64,000 bases of DNA from Clostridium beijerinckii (GTDB lineage Bacteria; Bacillota; Clostridia; Clostridiales; Clostridiaceae). Position 1 is the stretch's first letter. Each line of letters opens with the position of its first letter. Positions 7,597-14,680 of the stretch are shown in pieces. Location: positions 591,501 through 655,500 of the forward strand of contig CP029329.1 of assembly GCA_003129525.1 (NCBI GenBank). Direction: 5' to 3'. The translations under genes and the position numbers were made by a program. The notes under the pieces were generated by a model that made no database searches, had not been told where the DNA came from, and saw only the letters and a program-made list of their open reading frames with translations.

Positions 7597-8733
7597 ATGA
7601 ATAACAATTTAAAAAAGATAATTGCATTTACTATTATATGTACAGCTTTTTCAACATGGGTACCATCAACTATACACATAGGAAATCAATATGCATATGC
7701 ATATTCTGACAATAAACTAACTAGCTTAAAGATATCCTCAGGAATTTCTGGAATAGGAATTTATAGTAGTAAATCATATAAAAGTGACTATAAAATAAAA
7801 AGTGGTGATAAAGTTCCACTTGTTAGTTACTCAAAAATTCCTTCAAATCAAACAAATATTAAATTAAACTTAATTGAAACTAATGCTGCGGATACAAGGG
7901 GATTTGTAGGAAATGATAGTCTAAAGCTTACTGATATTTATAGTTCAATAAAAATTGAAAAAGGTGAAAAAAAATCAATTTATATAAGACTTTATGATTC
8001 TAAAAATTCTACTGATGATGAATACACTATAGAATATAAGCTTATTGTAGAAAGAGAAGATAATGGAGAAGATGATTCTGAATTAGAAACTGAAATTGTA
8101 ACTACACAAGATTATGATGATATTTATTTAAATAAATTGCTTTTATATTCCAATAATGAAATAATTAATTTTACCTTTGATAAAAGTCAATCTATATATA
8201 ACATAAATGTTGATGAAAACAAAACGTATTTTAAAATTAAAGCTGTTCCAGAACAAGAAAGTTACGATTTATTCATTAATGATAAAGAAGTAGATACTAA
8301 AGGTGATAATAAATATACAAAGGAAATATCATTAGATAAGGGAATAAATATTATAAAGATTAGAATTAAAAGTGAAGACTACGAACGAAGAGAATACTTT
8401 TTAAATGTAACAAGAGGAAAAACTAAATCAGTAACTGCCCAAACAAATACTACTAATAAGACTACAGTTCCTACTACCGACAATAATAGTCCACAAAATA
8501 TACAAATAGGTGCAGCTTGGCAATATAGAAAAGCTGATGGAACTATGGCAATAGGATGGACAAGTATAGCAAATGAATGGTATTATTTTGATTCAACAGG
8601 CGCATTGAAAACAGGATGGTTACAAGATACTACTGGAAAATGGTATTATCTGAACGAATCAGGAGTTATGGCTAAAGATACCATGATTGCTGGATATAAG
8701 TTAGGTTCTGATGGAGTATGTATTATCAAATAA
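7597..8733 (+). CDS. Secreted CBR protein with a cadherin-like domain
   Basis: 378 aa from ATG 7597, preceded by GGTGGGGG; the GTG at 7582 would overlap that ribosome site and is rejected. Signal peptide MNNNLKKIIAFTIICTAFS with cleavage after YAYA. An N-terminal beta-rich region (about 36-155) is followed by one cadherin-like beta-sandwich (about 170-275: IYLNKLLLYSNNE ... SIYNINVDEN ... FLNVTRG), a Thr/Asn linker, and three CBR repeats plus a terminal half-repeat ending GYKLGSDG. It is the only plus-strand member of the family here, suggesting independent insertion or inversion. Expected to be wall-bound; no catalytic motif seen. Confidence 0.8.
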   Translation: MNNNLKKIIAFTIICTAFSTWVPSTIHIGNQYAYAYSDNKLTSLKISSGISGIGIYSSKSYKSDYKIKSGDKVPLVSYSKIPSNQTNIKLNLIETNAADTRGFVGNDSLKLTDIYSSIKIEKGEKKSIYIRLYDSKNSTDDEYTIEYKLIVEREDNGEDDSELETEIVTTQDYDDIYLNKLLLYSNNEIINFTFDKSQSIYNINVDENKTYFKIKAVPEQESYDLFINDKEVDTKGDNKYTKEISLDKGINIIKIRIKSEDYERREYFLNVTRGKTKSVTAQTNTTNKTTVPTTDNNSPQNIQIGAAWQYRKADGTMAIGWTSIANEWYYFDSTGALKTGWLQDTTGKWYYLNESGVMAKDTMIAGYKLGSDGVCIIK

Positions 8734-8802
8734 TATTACAATACTCAACTATTTTTTCTTCAAATTTTTGTTTTCCAGCTGGCACTTCCTAAAATCTTAA
8801 GT

Positions 8803-8828
8803 AGGCTAGAGAATCACTTCCCTAGCCT
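8803..8828 (+). terminator. Terminator after the CBR gene at 7597
   Basis: AGGCTAG pairs with CTAGCCT, followed by TTCTC. It lies 70 bp past the stop codon at 8733. Confidence 0.6.
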
Positions 8829-8842
8829 TTCTCAAATTAGTT

Positions 8843-8855
8843 GGTGACAGTCACC
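8843..8855. repeat. GGTGACAGTCACC palindrome, copy 5
   Basis: Last copy of the 13-bp palindrome in the window, between convergent genes (the CBR gene ending 8733 and the HI0074-like gene ending 8894). Confidence 0.55.
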
Positions 8856-8893
8856 GTATTCATAAAACAAAAAACAGACAAGATTCTCTTGCT

Positions 8894-9286
8894 TCAAATC
8901 CTTCCTAAATTATCAGCCAATTCTCCTATTGCATCAACATATTCATTGACTATTCTACTTGCAATTTCATTTGCTAAATTTTCATTATATATATATGATG
9001 TAGAATTTCTATCTTCTAATAAACTAATCCAAACTTTATCATCAAATATTAAATTATTTACATATGCTTTTTTATATATTGTACGTGGAAATGAATTTTC
9101 AAGGGTTACACCTAAATATTTCATGAATTCTCTAAGCGTTTTATGAGTAAGTTCATAAGTAAATTCAAATCTTTGAATTAGACTATCTCTTATTATATCA
9201 TTCTTTCCATCATATAAATTACTTACTTCAACAAGTCTATCATAAGATTTTTTTAAATTCATGTATTTAAAATCAACGCTTCTCAT
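8894..9286 (-). CDS. HI0074-family nucleotidyltransferase substrate-binding protein
   Basis: 130 aa, all-helical. RFEFTYELTHKTLREFMKYLG and the closing YVDAIGELADNL are typical of the HI0074-like family, which partners with a minimal nucleotidyltransferase (HI0073). The partner should lie immediately upstream, and only its C-terminal stub is present (9273-9455), overlapping this start by 14 nt. This protein is therefore probably an orphan. HI0073/HI0074 pairs are regarded as toxin-antitoxin-like, but no activity can be assigned from sequence. No classical HEPN R-x4-H motif is visible. Confidence 0.8.
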   Translation of the reverse strand: MRSVDFKYMNLKKSYDRLVEVSNLYDGKNDIIRDSLIQRFEFTYELTHKTLREFMKYLGVTLENSFPRTIYKKAYVNNLIFDDKVWISLLEDRNSTSYIYNENLANEIASRIVNEYVDAIGELADNLGRI

Positions 9287-9455
9287 AAATAACCACGCCC
9301 TCCTTTTTTATCTGTTCTATAAATAACCCATCATTTATATCCTTCATATCTGAAAAATCAAACTCTAATAAAGTACTAGTATTCAATTCAATATCTTCAA
9401 TAAAATCTACTATTGAATTATCACAATTTTTATCAAATAAATAGTACTCTACTTA
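9273..9455 (-). pseudogene. Truncated HI0073-like nucleotidyltransferase (C-terminal stub)
   Basis: An open frame reads EYYLFDKNCDNSIVDFIEDI, then LLEFDFSDMKDI and QIKKEGVVIYEKR, the usual C-terminus of minimal nucleotidyltransferases. The GS-x10-D-x-D catalytic half is missing: an in-frame stop lies near 9456 and no catalytic motif is found upstream. It ends inside the start of the HI0074-like gene, the normal translationally coupled layout. Confidence 0.75.
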
Positions 9456-9547
9456 TGGTAATTTCCTCAAAATATCATATATCCCTATTAGTAAAGAAAT
9501 AATTTAGTTTGTTTCCTTTATTAATAAGAAACAAGGAGGTGATATTT

Positions 9548-9748
9548 ATGACAATTAATGAATTAATAGGACTTATTGGAAATGTTGGTTTTCCTGTGGC
9601 TGTGAGTGCTTACTTACTTATCCGCTTAGAGAAACAAATAGATTCATTATCAAGTTCAATCAATAAACTCAATACCATAATATCAGCTAAAATTGGCATG
9701 GCTATTGATAGCTCTGGCGAGAATATTAATTCTAAAATTATTTCTTAA
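9548..9748 (+). CDS. YvrJ-family small membrane protein
   Basis: 66 aa from ATG 9548, with AAGGAGGTGAT 7 nt upstream. One hydrophobic helix (about 6-26, GLIGNVGFPVAVSAYLLI) is followed by RLEKQIDSLSSSINKLN, an amphipathic coiled tail. This matches the YvrJ family and resembles short holin-like proteins (BhlA/UviB type) in layout. It is the first gene of a three-gene cluster with a DUF1659 and a DUF2922 protein, upstream of a small sigma factor. In B. subtilis yvrJ lies by the sigO/rsoA sigma genes. Holin-like function is an inference. Confidence 0.78.
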   Translation: MTINELIGLIGNVGFPVAVSAYLLIRLEKQIDSLSSSINKLNTIISAKIGMAIDSSGENINSKIIS

Positions 9749-9860
9749 ATTTTACTTTTATATTTCCATATGATTTTCATGAACAAATAAATTTTTAAAA
9801 AATAGAACAACTTTTTAAACTAACCATATATCTTATATGAATCGGAAAGGAGGTGAGACA

Positions 9861-10085
9861 ATGGCTGCAAGTAAAGTTGTAAATGAAACTACTCTTAGCA
9901 TCGAAGTTCAAAAATCAGTAGATAAAGCTGGGGATCCAATCTACAACAAAAGGACTTTCTCAAATGTGAGAAATGATGTTGACACTCAAAATGCCTATGA
10001 TGTAGCAGAAGCTATTAAAGGCGTTTTAGAAGCTTCTACTGGAAATACATTCTTAAATGTTATTTCTAATGTAGTTAACGCTTAG
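9861..10085 (+). CDS. DUF1659 small protein
   Basis: 74 aa from ATG 9861 with AAAGGAGGTGAGACA directly upstream; the longer start at 9837 would bury the ribosome site. AASKVVNETTLSIEVQ, RTFSNVR and DAEAI-like VAEAIKGVLEAS follow the DUF1659 pattern. No signal peptide or membrane segment. In Firmicutes DUF1659 genes commonly neighbour DUF2922 and YvrJ, as here; function unknown. Spacers of 112 and 77 bp separate it from its neighbours and contain no terminator, so co-transcription is likely. Confidence 0.75.
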   Translation: MAASKVVNETTLSIEVQKSVDKAGDPIYNKRTFSNVRNDVDTQNAYDVAEAIKGVLEASTGNTFLNVISNVVNA

Positions 10086-10162
10086 TCAATTAATACTCTT
10101 TATTTGGCACACACTTTGAGCAATTGTTTTAGAAAACTCTACTTAGAAAGGAGGTGATGTAA

Positions 10163-10381
10163 ATGGAATATATATTAGCTATGACTTTCATAACTGAATA
10201 TGGTTTAAAATCCACTATTAATATAAACGGGGTTAAGCCTACATTAACACAAGCTGATGCTAACGCTTTAATGGATACCATAATAGCTAAAAATGTTTTT
10301 GCTGTGGAATCTGGAGCTTTTATTAGCAAAGATACTGCTAAATTAACTGAAAGAAAAGTTACTAAATATGAGGTAGCTTAG
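10163..10381 (+). CDS. DUF2922 small protein
   Basis: 72 aa. LAMTFITEYGLKSTININGVKP and the ALMDTIIAKNVF segment match DUF2922, usually found beside DUF1659. AAAGGAGGTGATGTAA supports ATG 10163. It is the last gene of the YvrJ/DUF1659/DUF2922 set and is followed at once by a strong terminator (10385-10426), so the downstream sigma factor has its own promoter. Function unknown. Confidence 0.75.
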   Translation: MEYILAMTFITEYGLKSTININGVKPTLTQADANALMDTIIAKNVFAVESGAFISKDTAKLTERKVTKYEVA

Positions 10382-10384
10382 TAA

Positions 10385-10426
10385 AAAAGAACGCTAAATC
10401 TTTAAACGGAAGATTTGGCGTTCTTT
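10385..10426 (+). terminator. Terminator of the YvrJ-DUF1659-DUF2922 cluster
   Basis: AAGAACGC and AAATCTT pair with AAGATTT and GCGTTCTT, followed by TTCTTTT. It begins 4 nt after the DUF2922 stop codon. Confidence 0.85.
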
Positions 10427-10439
10427 TCTTTTGCTCTAC

Positions 10440-10495
10440 AAAACTATTTAATCTAAATCATCTATTATAGAATGTAAAAACTCCACTAAATTTAT
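10440..10495 (-). pseudogene. ParE-type toxin relic (N-terminal codons)
   Basis: The minus strand reads VEFLHSIIDDLD then stop, aligning without gaps to KVEFLQSAIDDLE of the ParE relic at 14502-14627 (DNA match TAGATGATTTAGA). Only about 14 codons are recognisable. Confidence 0.45.
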
Positions 10496-10580
10496 ACATT
10501 TAGATAAACTAGATGACTCCATCATATTTTCAAACAAAGGTTTGGTCTTTTTGCAATATAACTATTACTAAACTTGATAA

Positions 10581-10610
10581 TTTTTACAATTAAGTATGTT
10601 AAACTTTTCT
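10581..10610 (+). promoter_or_regulatory. Candidate promoter of sigma gene 1
   Basis: TTTACAATTAAGTATGTTAA is closely matched upstream of the second sigma gene (13735 onward, TTTACAATTAAATGTGTTAA). TTTACA is also the -35 box of TcdR/UviA/BotR-dependent promoters, and CTTTTCT follows about 15 nt later. The conservation suggests autoregulation; that step is inference. Confidence 0.45.
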
Positions 10611-10704
10611 TGAAACCATATATATTAAAGTAAAATACGTGTGCTTTAGCTTTCTATGGCAACGCTTATTTTTAATATTTAATACATATGGAGGTGCTAT
10701 ATTA

Positions 10705-11268
10705 ATGGATTTTAAAGAAATTGAAACCTTAGTTTCTTCTGCAAAAGCTCAAAATAAATTATCAAAGGAAAGATTAGCAGAGGAATTTACACCATTTATA
10801 ATAAATCTTTCTAATAAGACTTTTATTAGTGGCTATGATGCTAAAGATATACAAAATGAATGTTTCAGAATACTTTTTAAATGTGTTTCTGTGTATAAAT
10901 TAGAAAAACATAGATTTGTTGCTTATGCTACTAATGGAATTAAAAATAGCATTAATGATTTAATAAGAAAAAGTAAAAATAGAAGTTCTTCAGAAGGCTT
11001 TGAAGCACTAACACTTTCTGATAATTTAGAGCATATCCTCCCTTCTACAGAATGTGGATTAGACGAAATGCTATGTGGTAAAGATGATTGTGAATCATTA
11101 AGACAAGCTTTTAATAATCTAGATGAAGATGAAAAAGAGCTGATTATTTTTGTTTACTTTAAAAATAACTCTTTGCAAACATATGCATATTGGAAAAATA
11201 TGTGCTATTCTACAGCTAATAGAAAGAAAAGAATCATCTTAAACAAAATGAAACAAGTTATATCTTAA
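10705..11268 (+). CDS. Small sigma-70-family factor (TcdR/UviA/BotR-like), paralogue 1
   Basis: 188 aa from ATG 10705, with GGAGGTG 8 nt upstream; the in-frame ATG at 10639 lacks a ribosome site. An N-terminal helix pair and an EEFTPFIINLS segment align with the TcdR-like start (ELIxxA ... FKPLVxxLS). GYDAKDIQNECFRIL and FVAYATNGIKNSINDLIRK resemble region 2. LDEDEKELIIFVYFKNNS and the helix-turn-helix-like CYSTANRKKRIILNKMKQ resemble region 4. Role: directing RNA polymerase to a small set of promoters. Adjacent small genes (YvrJ, DUF1659, DUF2922) are candidate targets. A paralogue is at 13834-14409 and a tail relic at 4853. Confidence 0.75.
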   Translation: MDFKEIETLVSSAKAQNKLSKERLAEEFTPFIINLSNKTFISGYDAKDIQNECFRILFKCVSVYKLEKHRFVAYATNGIKNSINDLIRKSKNRSSSEGFEALTLSDNLEHILPSTECGLDEMLCGKDDCESLRQAFNNLDEDEKELIIFVYFKNNSLQTYAYWKNMCYSTANRKKRIILNKMKQVIS

Positions 11269-11280
11269 AAATGCCTAAAT

Positions 11281-11327
11281 AAAGGGTACTCTGTTGTTTC
11301 GCTTACTGAACAAAAGAGTACCCTTTA
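11281..11327 (+). terminator. Terminator of sigma gene 1 (GGGTACTCT family)
   Basis: AAAGGGTACTCT pairs with AGAGTACCCTTT over a loop containing GTTG and CAA; TATTTCT follows. Same arms as 4943-4996 and the giant hairpin at 62391-62582. Confidence 0.8.
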
Positions 11328-11379
11328 TTTCTGGTTTGGATACACATATATTTAAACTTGGTATTATAAAAAAATACAA

Positions 11380-12477
11380 TTACCAGCCAAGTAATGCTCT
11401 TTCTAATTTATCGTAGTCATAATTCCGAGGTTCGAAATTATTGAAATTCAAATTTTTGTGCTTTTTAGATTCATACCTAAATTTTCCTTTTGATTGATTT
11501 GCACAATCTTTAGGATATCCTTCTTCTTTCCAATTTTTTAGTATTCCATTAATATAATTCATTCTAGGTTTATTAACTTCTAATGCTCTGTCAATAGCAA
11601 ATTTAACATTCTCTCCACCATAAATAGACACTGCAGTCTTAATTGAATGCAAGCTGCTTCCTTTGATTTTTTTAGGAAGTTTGTTAATATACTCAAGTAT
11701 ATCAACTTCACTAAAAGTATCAGCGCTTATTTCAACCTCAATATTGCTCACTATATTGCTTTCGATCTCAGTATTACTATCTTTCCTGCTCTCAGTCTCA
11801 TTACTGGTCTCATTATCATTATCTGTCCTTTTCTCTGTCTCATTACTCCTCTCTGTCTTATTCTTATTCTTATTCTTGTTCTCTTTCTCTTTCTTATTCT
11901 GTTTAGTTACGGTAACGTTACTATAATTAGTACACTCCTCTTCAAAATTTTGTTCAAAAGTATTATCATAATCATCTTCTAAATCATATTCATCAATATT
12001 ATCAGAGCTTTCTTCTAAATCAATTTTAATAGTATTACCACAATCATCAATTTGATTATTATTCTCCTCAGCAGTTTCATTTCTGTTTGTTTTATTCTTT
12101 GCTCTATATTTCTCAACACGTTTTCTCGTTTGTTCTCTAATTTTATCCATACTTTCAACATTTTGATGTTTATCCCAACTTAAAATATTGATTATGTTAT
12201 TTTCATCAATATTTATCATCTTTAAATCCTCTAACATTTTTAATGCAAATTCTATTAATTCTATTGGTCTATTAAATATTATAGAAAGCATTTCTCTTGT
12301 ATATGGAATATTTTCACTTAAAAATATTCTTCCAGCTGCATTAGTCTTTCCTGCTTGAATAAGTAATCTTATCCATACATAATGAACTACATCCCTATTA
12401 GGCATTGAATCTAATATTTTCATTTTTTCATCATCACTCATTCCAAGATCTAATTTAATCCATTTAATTATACCCAT
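11380..12477 (-). CDS. Phage replisome-organiser/DnaD-like protein
   Basis: About 365 aa from ATG 12477, supported by GAGAGGGCG; the longer start at 12513 lacks a ribosome site. The N-terminal 110 residues (IIKWIKLDLGMSDDEKMK, VWIRLLIQAGKTNAAGRIF, SWDKHQN) match the phage replisome organiser N-terminal domain. The middle (about 120-260) is low-complexity Asn/Glu/Lys/Thr with runs such as KENKNKNKNK. The C-terminus (DILEYINKLPKKIKG ... INGILKNWKEEGYP) resembles the DnaD/DnaB_2 domain. Known relatives load helicase at phage origins. It follows a phage repressor and YqaJ remnant on the same strand. Confidence 0.78.
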   Translation of the reverse strand: MGIIKWIKLDLGMSDDEKMKILDSMPNRDVVHYVWIRLLIQAGKTNAAGRIFLSENIPYTREMLSIIFNRPIELIEFALKMLEDLKMINIDENNIINILSWDKHQNVESMDKIREQTRKRVEKYRAKNKTNRNETAEENNNQIDDCGNTIKIDLEESSDNIDEYDLEDDYDNTFEQNFEEECTNYSNVTVTKQNKKEKENKNKNKNKTERSNETEKRTDNDNETSNETESRKDSNTEIESNIVSNIEVEISADTFSEVDILEYINKLPKKIKGSSLHSIKTAVSIYGGENVKFAIDRALEVNKPRMNYINGILKNWKEEGYPKDCANQSKGKFRYESKKHKNLNFNNFEPRNYDYDKLERALLGW

Positions 12478-12619
12478 AATTCGCCCTCTCATATTTTTAA
12501 ATTTAGAATACACAATTAATGCTCTTTATCCGATAGCTAGCCTCCATAACACTTCAGGAAATTTAACATAAGAACTCCAAGTAGAGCTTCTTGGAGTTTT
12601 GTTCCTTAACTATTCATTG

Positions 12620-13219
12620 TTAATTACTTTTAGGTGGAATTCTTTTTATAACATTATTAAGCCAAAAGTCTTTTTCTATTTGGATAATCATATTAATTAT
12701 CTCTTCATCCCTTAAAACTTCCTTATATACAAATTTTTTGCCACCAATTAATGATGCTATATATGCTTTATCAGCTTTAGAAACCCTCATATAATGTTGA
12801 CATTCAAGTAAGTAACTGGCTGGTAGCTCTCCCCCATCCCATTCTCTAGGTAAAAAAACGTTTTCTGTCTTACATATTAAAATTGCATTTTCTCCTACAA
12901 TCTTTCTATGAATATTTCCTATAATAAAGTCATATTCTTCATCTATTAATTGTTTATTTTCTTTTCTGACCTTTTTTTCACTTCTAATTGAAAACTCCCT
13001 TGAAAGTGTTTCTTTTGCATTACAATCCCAATAATCAGCTTCACTTGCATCTTTCTCTAGTATATTTTCCACATTTTTATCTTGTTCAAGCAAAGCTATT
13101 TTTTCTAAATATAGATTACAGGCGCTTTTTCTTTTATTTATACCCATAATAGAACTAATATCTATAGCATCAATTCCAACTTTTATATTTTTTAATAAAT
13201 TCCCTTTTAGCATTATCAT
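12620..13219 (-). CDS. Degenerate YqaJ-type phage recombinase
   Basis: 199 aa, against roughly 300 for intact YqaJ proteins. ISSIMGINKRKSACNLYLEK, GNIHRKIVGENAIL, LPREWDGGELPASYLLECQH and KAYIASLIGGKKF follow the YqaJ/lambda-exonuclease-like fold. The catalytic Asp expected in NxDR is His (NIHR), and the Glu of the ExK motif is Ile (AILICKT). The C-terminus stops soon after IEKDFW. DNA-recombination nuclease activity is therefore probably lost. It lies between the XRE repressor and the replisome organiser, as in a prophage early region. Confidence 0.72.
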   Translation of the reverse strand: MIMLKGNLLKNIKVGIDAIDISSIMGINKRKSACNLYLEKIALLEQDKNVENILEKDASEADYWDCNAKETLSREFSIRSEKKVRKENKQLIDEEYDFIIGNIHRKIVGENAILICKTENVFLPREWDGGELPASYLLECQHYMRVSKADKAYIASLIGGKKFVYKEVLRDEEIINMIIQIEKDFWLNNVIKRIPPKSN

Positions 13220-13290
13220 TCCCCTTTTAATTTTAAATTCAGCCTTTGAATACGTTTTTATTTAAGTTATTTTGTAATTTACTCATTCTA

Positions 13291-13539
13291 TTAAAATAAA
13301 CTTATTTCTCCAAATATTATTTTCATGTCAACACCAAATATAGATGCTATCAATTTTCTATTTCTTTTAGTTGGAATTACTTTACCATTTTCCCAGTTCC
13401 ACCAAGCCTTTTGTGTTGTAATACATTTATCAGCAGCTTTTTTTATTGACCAATCATGAAATTTTCTTAAACGTTTTATTCTTTCATACCACTTAAGATT
13501 TTCAAGCGTGTCAGTTAATATTTTCCCTAAATTATACAT
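13291..13539 (-). CDS. XRE-family HTH regulator (phage-repressor-like)
   Basis: 82 aa. IKRLRKFHDWSIKKAADKCITTQKAWWNWENGKVIPTKRNRKLIASIFG is a Cro/CI-type helix-turn-helix with the usual hydrophobic core and W-x-x-G-K-x-x-P turn. GGGGGAATTAAT precedes the ATG. It is the first gene of the minus-strand phage-like block (13539 to 11380) and is divergent from sigma paralogue 2. A C-terminal dimerisation or cleavage domain is absent. Confidence 0.75.
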   Translation of the reverse strand: MYNLGKILTDTLENLKWYERIKRLRKFHDWSIKKAADKCITTQKAWWNWENGKVIPTKRNRKLIASIFGVDMKIIFGEISLF

Positions 13540-13734
13540 ATTAATTCCCCCTTCATGCCTTAATTAAGTCCGTGTTATTATTTTACATAAGATCCATATT
13601 TATTTCAAAACCATAAATCTCTAAAAAAAACCTTTTAGCCTATAATAAATCTTATTTTTTACTTTATTGAGTGTTTTATTTAACTTCTCATATAGGATTA
13701 CGTGAAATATGTATTTTTCGCTATCATCCTTTTT

Positions 13735-13762
13735 TTTACAATTAAATGTGTTAATATTATTT
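13735..13762 (+). promoter_or_regulatory. Candidate promoter of sigma gene 2
   Basis: TTTACAATTAAATGTGTTAA duplicates the element at 10583 upstream of sigma gene 1, about 95 bp before the start codon. The remainder of 13540-13833 is AT-rich spacer with no other feature seen. Confidence 0.45.
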
Positions 13763-13833
13763 TAATATATATACTTATTGCATTTTATAATTTGCAATTA
13801 ATTTGATTATTTACACTTGGAGGTGTTCTCTTA

Positions 13834-14409
13834 ATGGATTTTATAGAAATTGAAAGTTTAGTAGCTAATGCTAAAACCCACAACAGATTATCAAAAGAAA
13901 AATTAGCAGAAGAATTTAAACCATTTATAATAAATGTTTCTAATAGAACTTTTATTAATGGCTATGACAGGCAGGACATAGAAAATGAATGTTATCAAAT
14001 ATTATTTAGATGCGTTTCCTTATACGATTTGAGTAAACATAAGTTTGTTGCTTATGCTACCAATGGAATAACAAATAGTATTAATTATCTAATAAAAAAA
14101 AGCATAAATAGAAGGTCTTCTGAAGGATTTGAGGCATTATCTTTCTCTTATAACTTAAAACATAAACTTCATTCTACGCATTTGAATTTAGAAGAAATAT
14201 TATGTACTAAGGAAAAATTTGAAGCACTAAGAGCAATAATTAATAATTTAAACGGCGAAGATAAAGAATTAATATTGTTTGTTTACTTTAAAAATAATTC
14301 TTTGAAAAATTATGCTCATTTGAAAAATATGTGCTACTCCACAGCTTATAGCAAGAAAAAGGGGGTATTAGACAAAATAAAAAAGGAGTTATCTGTATTA
14401 AATTTTTAA
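13834..14409 (+). CDS. Small sigma-70-family factor (TcdR/UviA/BotR-like), paralogue 2
   Basis: 191 aa and clearly paralogous to 10705-11268: MDFIEIESLVANAKTHNRLSKE, GYDRQDIENECYQILFRCVS, FVAYATNGITNSINYLIKK, EDKELILFVYFKNNSLKNYA, CYSTAYSKKKGVLDKIKK. GGAGGTG precedes the ATG. The two copies bracket a minus-strand phage-derived block. Some usually small or charged positions differ in the C-terminal helix-turn-helix, so promoter choice may differ. No adjacent YvrJ-type genes lie beside this copy. Confidence 0.72.
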   Translation: MDFIEIESLVANAKTHNRLSKEKLAEEFKPFIINVSNRTFINGYDRQDIENECYQILFRCVSLYDLSKHKFVAYATNGITNSINYLIKKSINRRSSEGFEALSFSYNLKHKLHSTHLNLEEILCTKEKFEALRAIINNLNGEDKELILFVYFKNNSLKNYAHLKNMCYSTAYSKKKGVLDKIKKELSVLNF

Positions 14410-14418
14410 AACAAAAAA

Positions 14419-14451
14419 ACACTTCACTAAGCATTAAATTTAGTGAAGTGC
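14419..14451 (+). terminator. Terminator of sigma gene 2
   Basis: CACTTCACTAA pairs with TTTAGTGAAGTG, starting about 10 nt after the stop codon and followed by CTTGTATTTG. Confidence 0.75.
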
Positions 14452-14501
14452 TTGTATTTGTTAATTTGCGAGCCTCTGGGTGTTGGTAAATGAGTTTGTG
14501 A

Positions 14502-14627
14502 CTAATTTTTCATCATATTATTAAAAATAGATGGATAATCTCTATCTCCGCGTAAAACTCTCAAAATATTTATTTATTCTAAATCATCTATTGCAGATTG
14601 TAAAAATTCTACTTTATATCTTGCCAT
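14502..14627 (-). pseudogene. ParE-type toxin gene with internal deletion
   Basis: Start MARYKVEFLQSAIDDLE is followed by a stop and then directly by INILRVLRGDRDYPSIFN, the typical ParE C-terminus. The central 50 or so codons are missing. Nothing recognisable as an intact antitoxin is seen upstream at 14628-14680. Confidence 0.7.
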
Positions 14628-14680
14628 TGATTAAATCCTTCATTCTGCTACTTGGATTAATGGAGTGTTTAATTTGTTTG

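Noticed and set aside
9300..9547. Possible riboswitch or leader before the YvrJ gene
   Set aside because: The region is explained by the nucleotidyltransferase stub and AT-rich spacer; no known aptamer motif seen.
11647..11982. Two long plus-strand ORFs opposite the replisome-organiser gene
   Set aside because: They are antisense readings of its low-complexity Asn/Glu/Lys linker, have no ribosome site and give repetitive Leu/Ile/Ser proteins.
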